Origin: Mesostigma viride
Lineage: Eukaryota; Streptophyta; Mesostigmatophyceae; Mesostigmatales; Mesostigmataceae
Direction of reading: 5' to 3'
Assembly (NCBI GenBank): GCA_009746045.1
Contig: RPFO01000369.1
Coordinates: forward strand, 1 to 64,000
Length of the DNA: 64,000 nucleotides
Part shown: piece after piece, positions 31,329 through 42,839 of the stretch
Layout: each line of letters opens with the position of its first letter
Numbering within the stretch: the first letter of the stretch is position 1
Made by a program: the position numbers and the translations under genes
The notes under the pieces: model-generated
Databases searched by the model: none
Told to the model about the DNA's origin: nothing
Seen by the model: the letters and a program-made list of their open reading frames with translations, nothing else

Positions 31329-31721
31329 TTACGGGCCACGCCCGTAATACGGGCCACGCCCGTAATACGGGCCACGCCCGAAATTACAGACGGAGTACCA
31401 CCACCAAAAAGACACCACGCCCGTTTGTTTCTTGAATGTTTGTGATGGCATGCTGTTCAGTGTCCTGGCCCTCGGCCGTTTCCAAATCTCTGCTGCCCAC
31501 GTGAGGCGTGGGCAACCACCACCACCACAACAACAACGATTAGCGTAAATAGTCCCCCTTTCTCGTGCGCCTTTTGACTTGATAAAAATCCGATTATAAT
31601 CCGATTCCTCTTACGGTTACTTGATTAAAATCCGATTATTATCCGATTCCTATTACGGTTAGCATCCGATTACTATCCTTTAACACTCCGTCTGTGAACT
31701 TATAACGGGCGTGGCCCGTAA
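31329..31721. mobile_element. ~0.4 kb inverted-repeat element (MITE-like)
   Basis: The left end has three tandem copies of TTACGGGCCACGCCCGTAA (overlapping, 31329-31380), each able to fold on itself, followed by a segment ending CAGACGGAGT. The right end (31684-31721) is the inverted counterpart with one copy. A ~45-base internal duplication (ATCCGATTATAATCCGATTCC type) lies near 31585-31675. No target duplication is clear. Confidence 0.6.
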
Positions 31722-32657
31722 TTTTTCGTAGAATGCAGAATCGCGCCAGATGCGGGTGCCGGAGCGTCGCGCTGAATCTGGAAAAACGGTTCGATGGGAT
31801 CCGAGATCCAATGTTGGGCTGATTGAATATATTTTAAATATTTTTTTTGGATAACAAATATTGGTGAATTGCACGTTGCCATATGAGGGGGTTTGGCTAC
31901 AAATGTTAACAAAAAAGGGGTGATGAGATGGTTCTAAATTTGGGTATGATGATAAAGTTGAGGGCACCAAAAACCTCCTAAACCCAAAAGTACACTACAT
32001 AATGGACGCTTGGTGAGAAATTCAGCATCAATCATGCACAAGCTTCCAAATATCTAGGGACTCAAACCATCACGGGTGACACCCGTAATAACAACTAGAA
32101 TGCTCCATTCTAGCCTTTGGGTGTGTCAAATATCTAGCGATGTTTCTCTACTTCTGTCACGCATTATGTTATCACGCATTATATGCGGGGAAAATTGACG
32201 CCGTCAGCTAGGTGTTTATTTACACGACTTGTTGTTGGGTTTGCATCCCTATTAATTGCACCCACAGGTCGTTGACTAACTTAATATCATATACAATGTT
32301 TGAGTGTACTAAAATCCGAATGATGTTGCTTGGAATACAGCAAGCGTTACCTGTCAGCACCGTTACAGGTGCCGTAATTTACATCGGCTTTCTCCGGATC
32401 AGATCAGGTCCGCAGTTTGTGGTGCCGCCCTGGAGGCGATAGGACTTTGAGCCTATCAGACCACACACACAATGTACCATGATGTGGACAATAGATTACA
32501 GGCTGCAAAGTCGTTATTATCTAGTCTAGTGTTCTTTCCGTGGTTGTAGAGACGCTAAGCTGCAGTGCCGTCAGATGTAAATCAACGGTGCATAATGCAT
32601 TAGCCGCCACTACTTTGTGTGCCTAGAGTTGTTTGCTTGCCAGCCGTGTGTGGCCCC
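31722..32657. other. Unassigned intergenic stretch
   Basis: No supported gene. A short palindrome CACGGGTGACACCCGT lies near 32069-32084. Confidence 0.3.
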
Positions 32658-32750
32658 GACCCAGTGTTGGTCGTGTGACCCTGCCCAGTGTTGGCATTGT
32701 CATTTGCCCTGGCCCAGTGTTGGCTATGGTAGACTGCGCCCAGTGTTGGC
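32658..32750. repeat. Degenerate minisatellite with CCCAGTGTTGG core
   Basis: Four copies of CCCAGTGTTGG spaced about 25-31 bases apart with diverged spacers. Confidence 0.65.
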
Positions 32751-32883
32751 CGCACCGTGTTTTCCACTCTCAGTAAATGTATTTTAATACAAGAAGTCTT
32801 TTCCATACACTTGTGCAATATCTGGGTCATAACAGGCAAAAGATCTTTCCTCCGAGCCCCGGTTTCTGACAGGGTGTGCCATT

Positions 32884-33637
32884 CATGTGGCATGGCCATC
32901 TGTGGTACCATGGCACATCCTCTCATTAGAGGATGATATGGTGATGAAATGGGCACATAGGACATGCTTTTGTACAAGAAATAATTTACTAAAGCTATCA
33001 AATGTAGGGCACAATGAGGGTTCAACCCATACTGATAGGGCGCACCATGCTATGGATCAAATGCGCCGTGCATGTGGCATGGCCGTCTATGGTGCCATGG
33101 CACATCCTCTCTATTTTGAAATGATATGGTGTTGAAATGGACACACTAGGATGATGCTATTTCACAAGAAATATGATTAAGAAATATGATTCATATGCTA
33201 TCAAATATAGGGCACTTGCAATGAGGGTCCAGCTCATAGCATGCACCATGCTATATAAACAAATGCATAGATGATAACCCACCGCACGTGGTGCAGCACA
33301 ACTGTCAATGCATAAGACGGCAACACATGTAAATCCACGACGTGGTGCAAGTCCACATTCTGGAAATGTTGAAAAGAAAGGCATCGCCATATCATCATAC
33401 TAATCATCTTGTGTGCCTGTCTGACAGGCAAACGCATACGAAGCAACAATATATAGCCTGAGAAACTCATGGCCACGTGCATACCATGAATGTCCGGGAA
33501 CATCGGTTAACCGCAAATATCTTTCGGGCCTTGCGAGGTTTGCCCGCGATACGGTTAGCATGGCAAGGCATGCTCCCCAAGGGACCGCACACACACATGC
33601 ACGGCTGGGGCTGTCGCAAAGCACTGCAGGCAGTAAT
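32884..33637 (+). repeat. ~200-base tandem units, ending in direct repeat R2
   Basis: Diverged tandem units share CATGTGGCATGGCC, CACAAGAAATA and ATATAGGGCACTTGCAATGAGG-type segments from 32884. The part from 33013 is the second copy of R1. Copia B inserted after CAGTAAT at 33637. Confidence 0.65.
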
Positions 33638-34253
33638 AGTTAACGTAAAGGATTTACGTTAGATGGATAGAAATTGTTACGCTCTTTCCAACGGCACCTT
33701 GAACGCCTCATTTGGTTAAGGGACGTAAAAGTTATGACGTTTCCTAGGCTGTGCCGACAGTACCCGGCGCGCCACTGTGGGCGCGTACGGACACAGGATG
33801 TACAAGTGTCACTTTGATAGTCCGCAGGACGTTGACAGGACTTGTACAGGACTTGATGGTCAATTGATAGGTAGGCGTGCTGTAGCGCGCCAGGACCTAT
33901 GAGACAATTGATGCTGATTAATGTACGGATAGGTCCACAGGACTAGCCGTATGGACAATTGATAGATCTGCGCGCCAAAGGCGTGCCAGAGTCTGTGTGA
34001 TCAATTGATTGACAGTTCAGCTGTGACAGTGCAGCTGAATACTTGGACGCGTCCCTAGCAAGTTATATGAGTGACTTGGTAGCACCGGGACGCTAGCTCT
34101 TGCGTGCACGTTCTCTTGGCACTGCGACCCTGTCGTCTGTGCTGCGTGCAGTCTTGGAAGTGACGTGAATTACGTCTGTGTTTCCCTTATTCATAATAAA
34201 GGCAACATTCCTGCAAGAGCCATGGCGAACTTCGGCATTTCTCTCTCACAACT
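33638..34253 (+). repeat. 5' LTR of copia B (616 bp)
   Basis: Runs AGTTAACG to CACAACT, homologous to the copia A LTR with several substitutions. It is followed by CGTATTACAATAG, so the post-LTR bases CGTATTACAA are conserved with copia A and again lack TGG. Confidence 0.85.
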
Positions 34254-34279
34254 CGTATTACAATAGCCGAATCTCACTC

Positions 34280-35029
34280 ATGCCGAATTCCTTCGATTTC
34301 CGGATTCCCACTGACGAGGAAATAGCTGCTCCGCCGGCCGATCCCTTACCGGCTCCACCACCGCGCGATCCGCAGCCGATTGCTGCACCGTGGCAAAGTC
34401 TAATTGACGAGGTCACGACATCGCTCGACGAATTGCATCGTCGACAGCGGGCAGCTCTACCGTTGCTGGGCGATTTCCCGGAACATCCACGCTTGCCGCA
34501 GCTGGTGCCGGCGATTCGCGGTCCGTTGGACTCAATTCGGTCGATTTTATCGGCCTTTACAGTCCAGGTCCGCGGAGGGCTTCGTTCTGTTAACGAAGTC
34601 ACCACCGCCATCGAGGAGGTGGACAACGCCATTTCGTCGCTCACCGGCTACCAGCGGAATCTGCAAAACTGGGCTGCGACGCGCACGGGAGGCGCGCCCG
34701 TGGTCTCAACAAATTTATTCCGAGATATCGCGTTGCTGTCGCTGCTCACTCGCGGCGTACGCACGCGAGAACGCCAGGTTCTCATTAACCTGGTGGCTTT
34801 TCTCTCTGCTCTGCGTGAGTGGATCCCAGCTGGCTGGGAACTTTTATCCATCTTCGCGCATCCTCTCCGCATCGTCGCGCGTCGGCGCATCGCAGTTTTC
34901 CTGCCGACACAAAACCAGGCAAACACGCCTGTGTTAATTCACGCCGGCGCAGGTCCGGCTCTTACGCCAGACATGGAGGACGCAGAGTTCGCGTACGAGT
35001 ACTGCGACTTCCGTGGTCTTGACTATTAA
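34280..35029 (+). CDS. Copia B ORF1, unknown function (249 aa)
   Basis: Intact frame between LTR and gag, start MPNSFDFRIPTDEEIAAPP. The N-terminus is acidic and Pro-rich. The body (about residues 45-215) is Leu-rich and probably helical, with SSLTGYQRNLQNW, RTGGAPVVSTNLFRDIALLSLL and ALREWIPAGWELL. The C-terminus is acidic and ends YCDFRGLDY. The homologue in copia A is interrupted by a transposon. Copia C has an upstream reading region in the same place. It has no zinc knuckle or enzyme motif. I do not recognise it. A distal start upstream of 34280 would lie inside the LTR and is less likely. Confidence 0.75.
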   Translation: MPNSFDFRIPTDEEIAAPPADPLPAPPPRDPQPIAAPWQSLIDEVTTSLDELHRRQRAALPLLGDFPEHPRLPQLVPAIRGPLDSIRSILSAFTVQVRGGLRSVNEVTTAIEEVDNAISSLTGYQRNLQNWAATRTGGAPVVSTNLFRDIALLSLLTRGVRTRERQVLINLVAFLSALREWIPAGWELLSIFAHPLRIVARRRIAVFLPTQNQANTPVLIHAGAGPALTPDMEDAEFAYEYCDFRGLDY

Positions 35030-35178
35030 ACGTCGGACATTTTTCCAGTACTCGTCGGCATTTCGTCGGCATTTCGCGGCGGCGTCGACACCGGTGCAGG
35101 CGGCATTACTTGACAGATTTGTACATATTTTGTTTTGCTGCTTTGCTCCAGTGTTCTAGAACAGCTGTGTAGTGCACC

Positions 35179-36292
35179 ATGGCAGACGGGCGACGTAGCA
35201 AGGGCGCCCCAGCCAGTGGGAATAATGGGGGTGCGGGTAGTGGGACAGCTCACGTAGATGACGTGGGTGTCACCGGTGAAATAACCAATATCCCTCTCAA
35301 CAATAATAATACACAAGCTGTGCATGGATTTGACCTCACCACCCAGGGTCTCCTAACTGTAATCGTTAATCAGCTGCAACCTGTCACTTCAGACTCTAAG
35401 CCAAAGCAGGCAGAGGAGTTAATTGTGGAAGGACTAGAGGGGTTTCCAAGTTTGTACGGGGGTACTAACTATTATCAAATCTGGATAGGCAGCCAGACTT
35501 TTGGCAACTGCACGGATCAGATTAAAGACCTCACTAGAGAGTGCAAGAAGGCCAACAGGGCCTGGGCAGTCTACGTGGCAGAGCTGAGGGAGCTGCTAGA
35601 GGATCAACGGAAGAAAGTGGGGATCCATTGGCAGGATAAGTATCAAGGGTGGGAGGTCAAAGGGGATCTCATCCAGAATTGGTTGCAAAATGGTTGAGGA
35701 AGGCAGGGCCCACGGTTTCAACGTGGCAGACAATATAGCCCTGACCAACTGGTTGAAGGTCTCTGGGCTGGATAAGGCCACACGTGGATCTCTCAAGGTC
35801 ATGTGTGCTCCTCACTCCACCATGAAGGCCTACAAGGTCATCATCAAGCAAGCCCTCGAAGCTGAGGAGCTGTTTGAGGGTGGGGTGCCAGCTGTGAAGG
35901 CAACCCATGCAGGTGGGCGTGCCCAGGGGGGCTCCAAATCGTCTGAGGCTGACAGAAGCCAAGGAGGGCGTGGGGGCAACCACAACAAGCGGAAGGCCAA
36001 CCATTCACCCGACCCTGACGGGCAATCACGTGCCAAGTCGGTGTTCAGGAGGGTGGGTGGCAAGCCCAAGCCGGGTAACGCGTCTGACAACGGGGGTGGT
36101 GGCCAGGGCAAGTCCAAGATCCAGTGCTACCTGTGCAAGGGGTGGGGGCACATCAAGAAAGAGTGTCCTTCCTTCAAGAAGACCCAAGGCCAGGGCAGCA
36201 ACAAGAATAACAACAACAAAAACAACAAGAACAAGTCCCAGGCAGGCCAGCCTTCAAAGGGCAGTCAGCAAGAGGAAAACAAGGAGCAGTGA
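35179..36292 (+). pseudogene. Copia B gag, frameshifted
   Basis: First frame 35179-35697 (MADGRRSKGAPASGNN to KGDLIQNWLQNG). A short deletion near 35685 shifts the frame, and the rest reads 35690-36292 with the CCHC knuckle CYLCKGWGHIKKEC and an Asn/Lys/Gln-rich tail. The terminal stop TGA (36290-36292) is followed by an open frame into pol. Confidence 0.85.
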
Positions 36293-36300
36293 CTGTCTGA
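36284..36300 (+). promoter_or_regulatory. Candidate UGA readthrough site between gag and pol
   Basis: The gag stop reads CAG TGA CTG. The 43 codons after it stay open in the same frame and join the pol ATG at 36422 directly. Copia C has CAG TGA CTA G at the same boundary (52147-52138 minus), which matches a known leaky context. Copia A keeps CAG TGA CTG but has an indel further on. Confidence 0.5.
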
Positions 36301-36421
36301 GGCAACCCCTACACACAAGGGGGAGGCCAGGTGCTCCAATGCAGATTTTATATCTGGGCAACAAGAGGGTGATCTCCAGGTTCAGGATGGCCCCAGGTCA
36401 CCTGGAGAGGTTCAGGTTCCT

Positions 36422-38839
36422 ATGAAGACGTCCTTGACAGCTGATGCAGCTGTAAGAATGTCTGACCCCATGCATCCTCGTGCTGGGCACGAGGGTGGAC
36501 CTCTCATTTTGAGAGAAACCAATGTACAACCACAGAGGGGTGTGAAGGCCTCTGGTGGTATGCATGTGGTCCCTGCTGTCGGTCCAGGTGTTGGGCATGA
36601 GCAGGGTGACTCAGGCTCTGAGTCAAATAAGGATGGAAGTCAGCATGGTGATGCTGGACAACCTGACAGCACAGTCCTGACTGTGCCAGGGACTGCTTCC
36701 TCAGTGTACCAGGAGTTGGGTGCCCGGATCCACAACATGTTTGGGCATGCCACTTCTCTGTCAAACAACTTTGCCTTCCGTATGGGCAAGGCACCCCTTC
36801 TCAAGGCGTGCCAGCAAGCTGCCTTACGGTGTAAGTGCCAGTTGTCCTCCAACAAGCCCAGGAAATCACATGCCAAAGCTCTACCTCAGAGCATTGGTGA
36901 TCTGCAGTGTGATATCCAACACATCAGGGGCATGCAACTGTTGGTGTGCGTTGACAGGTACACAAAGTACAAGGTGCTAGAGCATTTACCTTCTATGAAG
37001 AACAGGTACTTGCTGGCTGCCCTGCAGAATGTGAGAGCCAAGTTTCCTACCACAAGGATCCAGGTGGACATGCAGTTTCAGCATCTCAAGGGTGATGCCA
37101 CCCTTCCTGAGTTGCTGGTTACACCTACTAGGGAGGCTCATGGGCAGCAGGGTGCTATAGAGAGGGCAATCCAGGAGGTCAAGAAATTGATCATCTCTGA
37201 AGACTGGGTACCCTTGTCTGCACCTGCACTTGTCAGGAGTGCATGGTTGAGGAACGTGGAGCAGCAGCTGAACAGCAGGGTCAATTTCTACTATGATGGA
37301 GTTGCTGTCAGCCCAATGGGTCTATATCATGGCCTGTGCCCCCCACATGTGCTGGAGGGCTGGAAACATGCTGCACATGTCACCTTTGCCAAGCTGAGGG
37401 AGAAGGACCGGGGTTGGAAGATGCTGGAGCCAACAGTGGGTCAGAGAGTATTAGCTTGGAAGGAACCGAGCCTGTATGGCAAACGTGGTAGCTGGAGTCC
37501 TGGGGTGGTTACTCAGGTTGATGAAGCTAGCCACGCATGCTTGGTCAGCATGGAGGACGAACCAAAGCATGTACACCGGCTGAGTTGGTCATATGTCAAG
37601 CCTAACCTGATGAATGAGGGCAGTCAGGCACAAGGCTCACAGGATCTGCATGCAGGATTTTCAGGTCCCAGGTGACATCACTGACGCAACGACCACATCT
37701 GTTGCAGGGGAATCTGTCAGCCCTGGCCAGGGCCTGCAGAGGTACTTGTTGAACAGGCTGCAAGGTCAACAGCTAGCTGGGGAGTCAACTGTCAAGCCCA
37801 AGGCTCTAACCAAGCCCAGGGGGACTAGTTTGGCTGGATTGATTGGGGCTCTGCAAAGGGCCAAGAAGCAGCCCAAGGTAGCCAAGCTCAGGTGGCATGG
37901 CAATCTGGGGCTGGACACTGCCTTAGAGGTAGACACTAATTCTCAGGTTTCCATCATTGGGACCAGAGCTGCAGCAGGGTACAGCATGTCTGAGCCCAGC
38001 TATCAGTTTGTGTCTGACTTCAGTGGCGCGGGGGTACACGTGAAGGTACTGGGTGAGGTATCTATTCCTATCCTTGGACAGGACACTGCATTTTGTGTCT
38101 TGGAGGGCTATCAAGGACCTGCTCTTTTGGGGCAGAATTTCCTATGCCAGGATGGGGTAGTGATCACGTCCTCTCTCCTGACTAAGGAAGGGGCTGGTCA
38201 GGTCCCACTGATTAATTTCAGGACCACTCACCTATCACGTGCAGTAACCAGGTCGGTTAAGCGTGTGCAAGTGTGCCAGGGGCAGGAGCCCTTGGTTGAT
38301 GACCTCATATTGCCAGCTGCTAGTCATCCAAGCAGTTTGGGCATTGCACTCACTTGCTGGACACAGCCCTATCAACTACCAAGGCCTGGTGAAGCTCATG
38401 TCCTCTCCCATTATGTGTCCCCAGGTCACACTGCAGGTCTGATTAAATCTGGGGAGTACTGGATCTCCAAGAAATGCGTGGAACCTGTCAATGACCTGCC
38501 TCCTGCACGGCGTCTACTCAAGCTCAAGTTTGTCATCAAGATGAAGGAGGTGGACGGGGTCAAGGTACCACATGTCAGGCCAGTGCTGAATGAGTTCAAG
38601 GGTACTGGTGAGTGCACTGCTTAGGAGTTGTATACCCCTGGCATGTTGCATGACACTTGGAGGCTGCTGCTGTGTGTATTTCTAGGCCTTCTTAACAAGG
38701 GCGCTTGGACTATGGCTCAGTGGTGGTAGATTTCAAGAGAGCATTTCTGGAGGGGGATGCAGATGTGGCACAGGAAAAGTGGGAGGGCAAGACGCCTTTC
38801 TATGTCAGGGTGCCTGCTGTATGGAAAAGGGACATTCAC
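36422..38839 (+). pseudogene. Copia B pol 5' part: integrase, protease-like, RT start
   Basis: Integrase HHCC (HNMFGH, ACQQAALRCKC) and D,D,E core (DIQHIRGM, IQVDMQF, HGQQGAIER) lie in 36422-37675. After an indel near 37650 the frame 37614-38624 continues with LEVDTNSQVSIIG and GPALLGQNFL (protease-like) and the RT start. A Glu codon has become TAG at 38622-38624. Coding is cut at 38839 by the giant element, and TTCAC (38835-38839) is duplicated at 60446-60450. Confidence 0.85.
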
Positions 38840-39540
38840 TGTAACAACCAAATGTTACATCCAAAGTTTCCCTACTGTTGATCTTATTATGAGTTCTTTA
38901 GGACAATTATTTGGGAAGTTAGGAGGCTTCGACGTCTGATGGATATTGGGCCTGCTGAGATCTGTCGAATTAATTGTTCTACCCTCATTGGTCGTGGCCT
39001 GATCCACGTAGGGTACTTTGCATGGTTTTGTTCAGTCAGTCATAGATTCTCTTTAATACCGTTGTACCTGGTGGATCTGGTTCCAGGTCATGGAGATTCA
39101 GTATGTGCTGGCCTTGTGTTGTGTTGAGGATTCGGAGGCTAAGATCTTATCTTGAGTGATTCTCACTTTTGATTGGTCCTTCCGGGTTAGGGTTAAGCCG
39201 ACTCTGCGTGCACGATGACTTTTATCATGTTTGTGGCGGCCGTGCATGCATGCGTACGTGAGAGCTAAAGCTATGGTGTAATTCAAGGGTTTCCTTGTTT
39301 CATCAATCAAACAACCCTTGCTAAAAGTCAACTATAACTTCAACAGATAGTCGACTTGGATATACTTGTCTGTTGTGTCTAACAAGGGTGGGGACTCAAT
39401 CCCTTATCTGTTGAAGATCCATCTTCATTGCTTCTCTGGACGTGAAGTTATCTGTCGCGACTCCAACCCAGGTATAAAGATCTTTTCACGCTAATGTTGA
39501 TACTGAGGCTGTTGCAAACACAACATTTTTAGTCGTTACA
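38840..39540 (+). repeat. 5' LTR of the giant element (701 bp)
   Basis: TGTAACAACC to TTAGTCGTTACA, near-identical to the 3' LTR apart from the latter's insertion. Confidence 0.9.
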
Positions 39541-39541
39541 T

Positions 39542-39553
39542 TGGTATCGGAGG
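39542..39553 (+). promoter_or_regulatory. Primer-binding site of the giant element
   Basis: TGGTATCGGAGG lies one base after the LTR. It is close to the initiator-Met type site and shares TATCGGAGG with gypsy B. Confidence 0.7.
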
Positions 39554-42500
39554 TTTCTACCTAGGTGTTGGTAGTCTTGATAGTATTAGTTCACGGTTAA
39601 CAATGGAATTCATGCCCGACCCAGAGAGGGTACGTTATGCTGTGTGTTCGGACAGTTTTTAGAGTGTGACTCATCCTTATGTGACAGTCTTGCTCTGAGA
39701 GCTGCTTTGAGCTCACAAGTCTCTAACGTCTCCCCAGTCCGGCATGCGCGACCCATGGAGTGATGAGTAACCCGGAGACACAACCACCGTTATCAAGTAA
39801 GAGAGTTGAAGATGCAACCACATCTTTAGCAGCTCCGCGGACGACCGGTGATGAAAGGGTTTCATCATCTACTCCCAGACGTCGACTATTTGGATTCGTG
39901 CAATATTTCATAGACAAGCGTCCTTACTTACGGGCTTTCGGCTGGCTGGCCGCATCGTGCTGAAGTCCGACCACCGCCCTGTCTGTCGTGGCTGCTGACG
40001 CCGCAGTCTCCGCCTAGCTCCAAACATCTTTATATATTAGCATTACGCAAGTGTTGCTACGTTTCGAGCAGGACAATGCGGAGTGTTGGTCCAGTAGCTC
40101 AGCAGGTCCGGCTCCAGAATCCTGCTAGCCCCTAAATGGTCTTGCTGCCGATTTTCCGCCAAAAAGTGACTTACAGCCGATTTGTCGGCACCTACTCGGG
40201 GGACCAGTTTGCGAGAATACTATTGGGAATTAGGAAACGTTTAGCTGAGAAGAATGAACGTTTATAAGTTTCTCCAGAACATGATACTAGGGTTTGCTAT
40301 ATTTGGACCAAGTTTAACAGGTGTTCCAGACCGTCAAAGTACAAGGGGTCAGGGTACTTTTTCACGTACGTGCATTCCGGAAAACGACGACCTGGCCATG
40401 GCGGCTTGCGCCCACGCATGGCATTTACGTTTTCGTTCGAATTTTCTGGCCAAACTTAGGATATTGATTTTATACGTCCTAAAGATCATACAGGCCAATT
40501 TTTGGTTCGCGGGAATGCCATTTGATAGGTGTCGGCAGCGTTCTTGCTGGAAAAAAGTGCGATCAGGCCGGACGATAGAAACGTTGACAGCAATACCTTT
40601 CCGGCGTATTTTAAAGGATATATCGGTTTCTTTGTACTTTTTATGATACATATTAGTCGTAAACGTGCAAGGGTGGCCAGAAATCGCCGAATCCAGCGAC
40701 CATGCTGCACAACTTTGGTGTGCCGAAATGCGCCATTTTGCGGCCACCGCCTGGGCCAAGGTAACGCCATCCATGCCTGGTAAAGCTTAAGCATCGTTTT
40801 CCTATCGATGTTTGACGTTTATATATACGTTCTAGCTTGTGTAGCACATTCTTTTTGCATTATTCATGCTCTTTCTTGACCCTGGCCTGGCCCCTTTCTA
40901 AAACACCCTTCTTAGATGCTTCCCTCAGTCAGTTGACCTGCCACAGGGTGATGGTGATAAGTTTTAGAGGCTGTATGGGTTTGAATACCTCCATATATGT
41001 TTGTTATACATTTCCCACACACATATTGCATGAGTGTGAGGCAGTTGGCTGGTCTCTGTGGCATCATCAAGCATGTAACCGGTGAGTAGAAGCTTCCCAT
41101 TGTCAGCATGTGCCACCAGGTGTGCTGGCCATCACCTGGAAAGCTATAGCAGCTTAGGCCTAGTTTATCCTTGCTAGGGCAGGCTGAAATAGGCTTAAAA
41201 TCACTAGTTTGTTGGGGGCTGCCTCCTAGAATGCATGCCTTGCGTAGGGTATCCGTACCACGTTACCTACGTGCATGGACAAGATGGCACCTGCACATAG
41301 GTGCCATGTAAGGGCAGTGTGATGATGCAGTTATGTTTCCCCATCATTGTGGAAGGGAAATGTATTGTGTGGCATGGTTGGGGGCCATATTAGTAGGTAT
41401 TAGTAGGTAGTATGCCCACTCCTACCCCCTTGGTTGCTTTTTACCAACGGTACCCCTATGGGCTGTACTGGGTGTAACTGCTGGTATACCCACCCAAATG
41501 ATGACCCCAATGGCTCAAACTGTTCAGCAACTAATTGTTTATCATCCCTGAAGTGGTAGGTGCCTAGCTCTTACAACATAATTCAAAATGCACATTCTAC
41601 CAAAAATGAAAACGCTCGTCTTGACCCCCCTGACTTTGACGGCAGTTATACATGGCCTACGATGAATATATGTGAGGTTGTGATATATCATGGCTTAGGG
41701 CAACTCATGGACATGCTTGCCCCCCAAGGACAGCCATTGGATATTGCTAGGTTGTACAGGGGCTGGTTACAAAATAGGTGAGTTACTGCCGATTTATCGG
41801 CAGCATTTCCGCCCATTTAGGGGCTAGGAGCTGTTTTTTTTTCCTGCCGGCTCTGTTTTCGGCCAGGTTGACATGGCGCTACGGGTTATGGCTGAGCCGA
41901 CGCACTGTTGCTGCCGACGGCACCTATCACCCGGCTTCCGGGTTGCGGCTGCACGCACGACCACCACCGCGACCGCCTGACTACGTCGCTGTCTCAGGTT
42001 GTTTTTTCCCGGTGCTGCTTTTCTTTGACGACATTGTTACGGTGTGGCTCAGGTTACACCTCGTGTCTTTTGAGGGTGGCTCCGGATGAGCGGACAGTAG
42101 GGATTCATGGCTGCCTTTCTTTTTTTTTGCATGGGCAGCCTACCCTTGCTGTTTAAGGACTGTGGCACGTTCTTAATTCACGCGTCGCCAAACATTTGTT
42201 TCAGTTGTGGGGGAAACTCTTCCTTTTCTTGTTGAGCAACATGACAGTGGAGGCGTTCTAGGTGGAGCTTTGGTTCCTCCCACGTGGATGGTGGTTTGGT
42301 TTTGGTGGGGAGGAGAACAACGGCATCTGAGTTGTTCCCACTATCAACATGGTACTATGGATAGGGCGAGCTCCCTAGGAGTTGTCCAGAGTGGTCCAGA
42401 TTGGTGGCAGCTATGTCGCGTCGTGATCTATCACGTCCGCAATTCAGATTTTAGCGTAATTCTGACGTCCGCAGCCTTGTGCGGGTTGCTATACCGCGGC

Positions 42501-42780
42501 CCGGTACTGACGCCGCGGATCTCAGTTGTACTTTCGCGCCAAGTCCGCTGAATTTGCTGACGGAACTTTTGGGCGGACCTGAATTTCACTGACATTTGTC
42601 ACAAGGGCAGTTTGCCGAATGCTGGTACACAGCAAGCTGGCGAGGCGCTGAGCAGCTGTGCAATTTCAGGATGTCAACGTGGGACACCAGACACAATTAA
42701 ATGCAAGGAAGCCCCAGGCGGTGCCTGGCATGGCCGATAGATTTGCCCTTGTATATTTGTGTTCGCTTGAAGTTAAAGCT
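39554..42780. other. Giant element, non-coding internal region (left)
   Basis: No conserved protein is visible; short frames (39760-39963, 40254-40646, 41560-41781) carry no known motif. An inverted repeat pair CTAGCCCCTAAATGG lies at about 40125-40139 and, complementary, at 41812-41826. Each is next to a GCTGCCGA-containing hairpin segment, suggesting a ~1.7 kb DNA-element insertion. Confidence 0.5.
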
Positions 42781-42839
42781 TGAAGTTTAGCTTGTCGGAA
42801 ATTAGACAATGTTATGATTGGCTGATGTCTATACTAGAG

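Noticed and set aside
39180-39200. Telomere-like TTAGGG
   Set aside because: Only one to two short units inside an LTR; no array.
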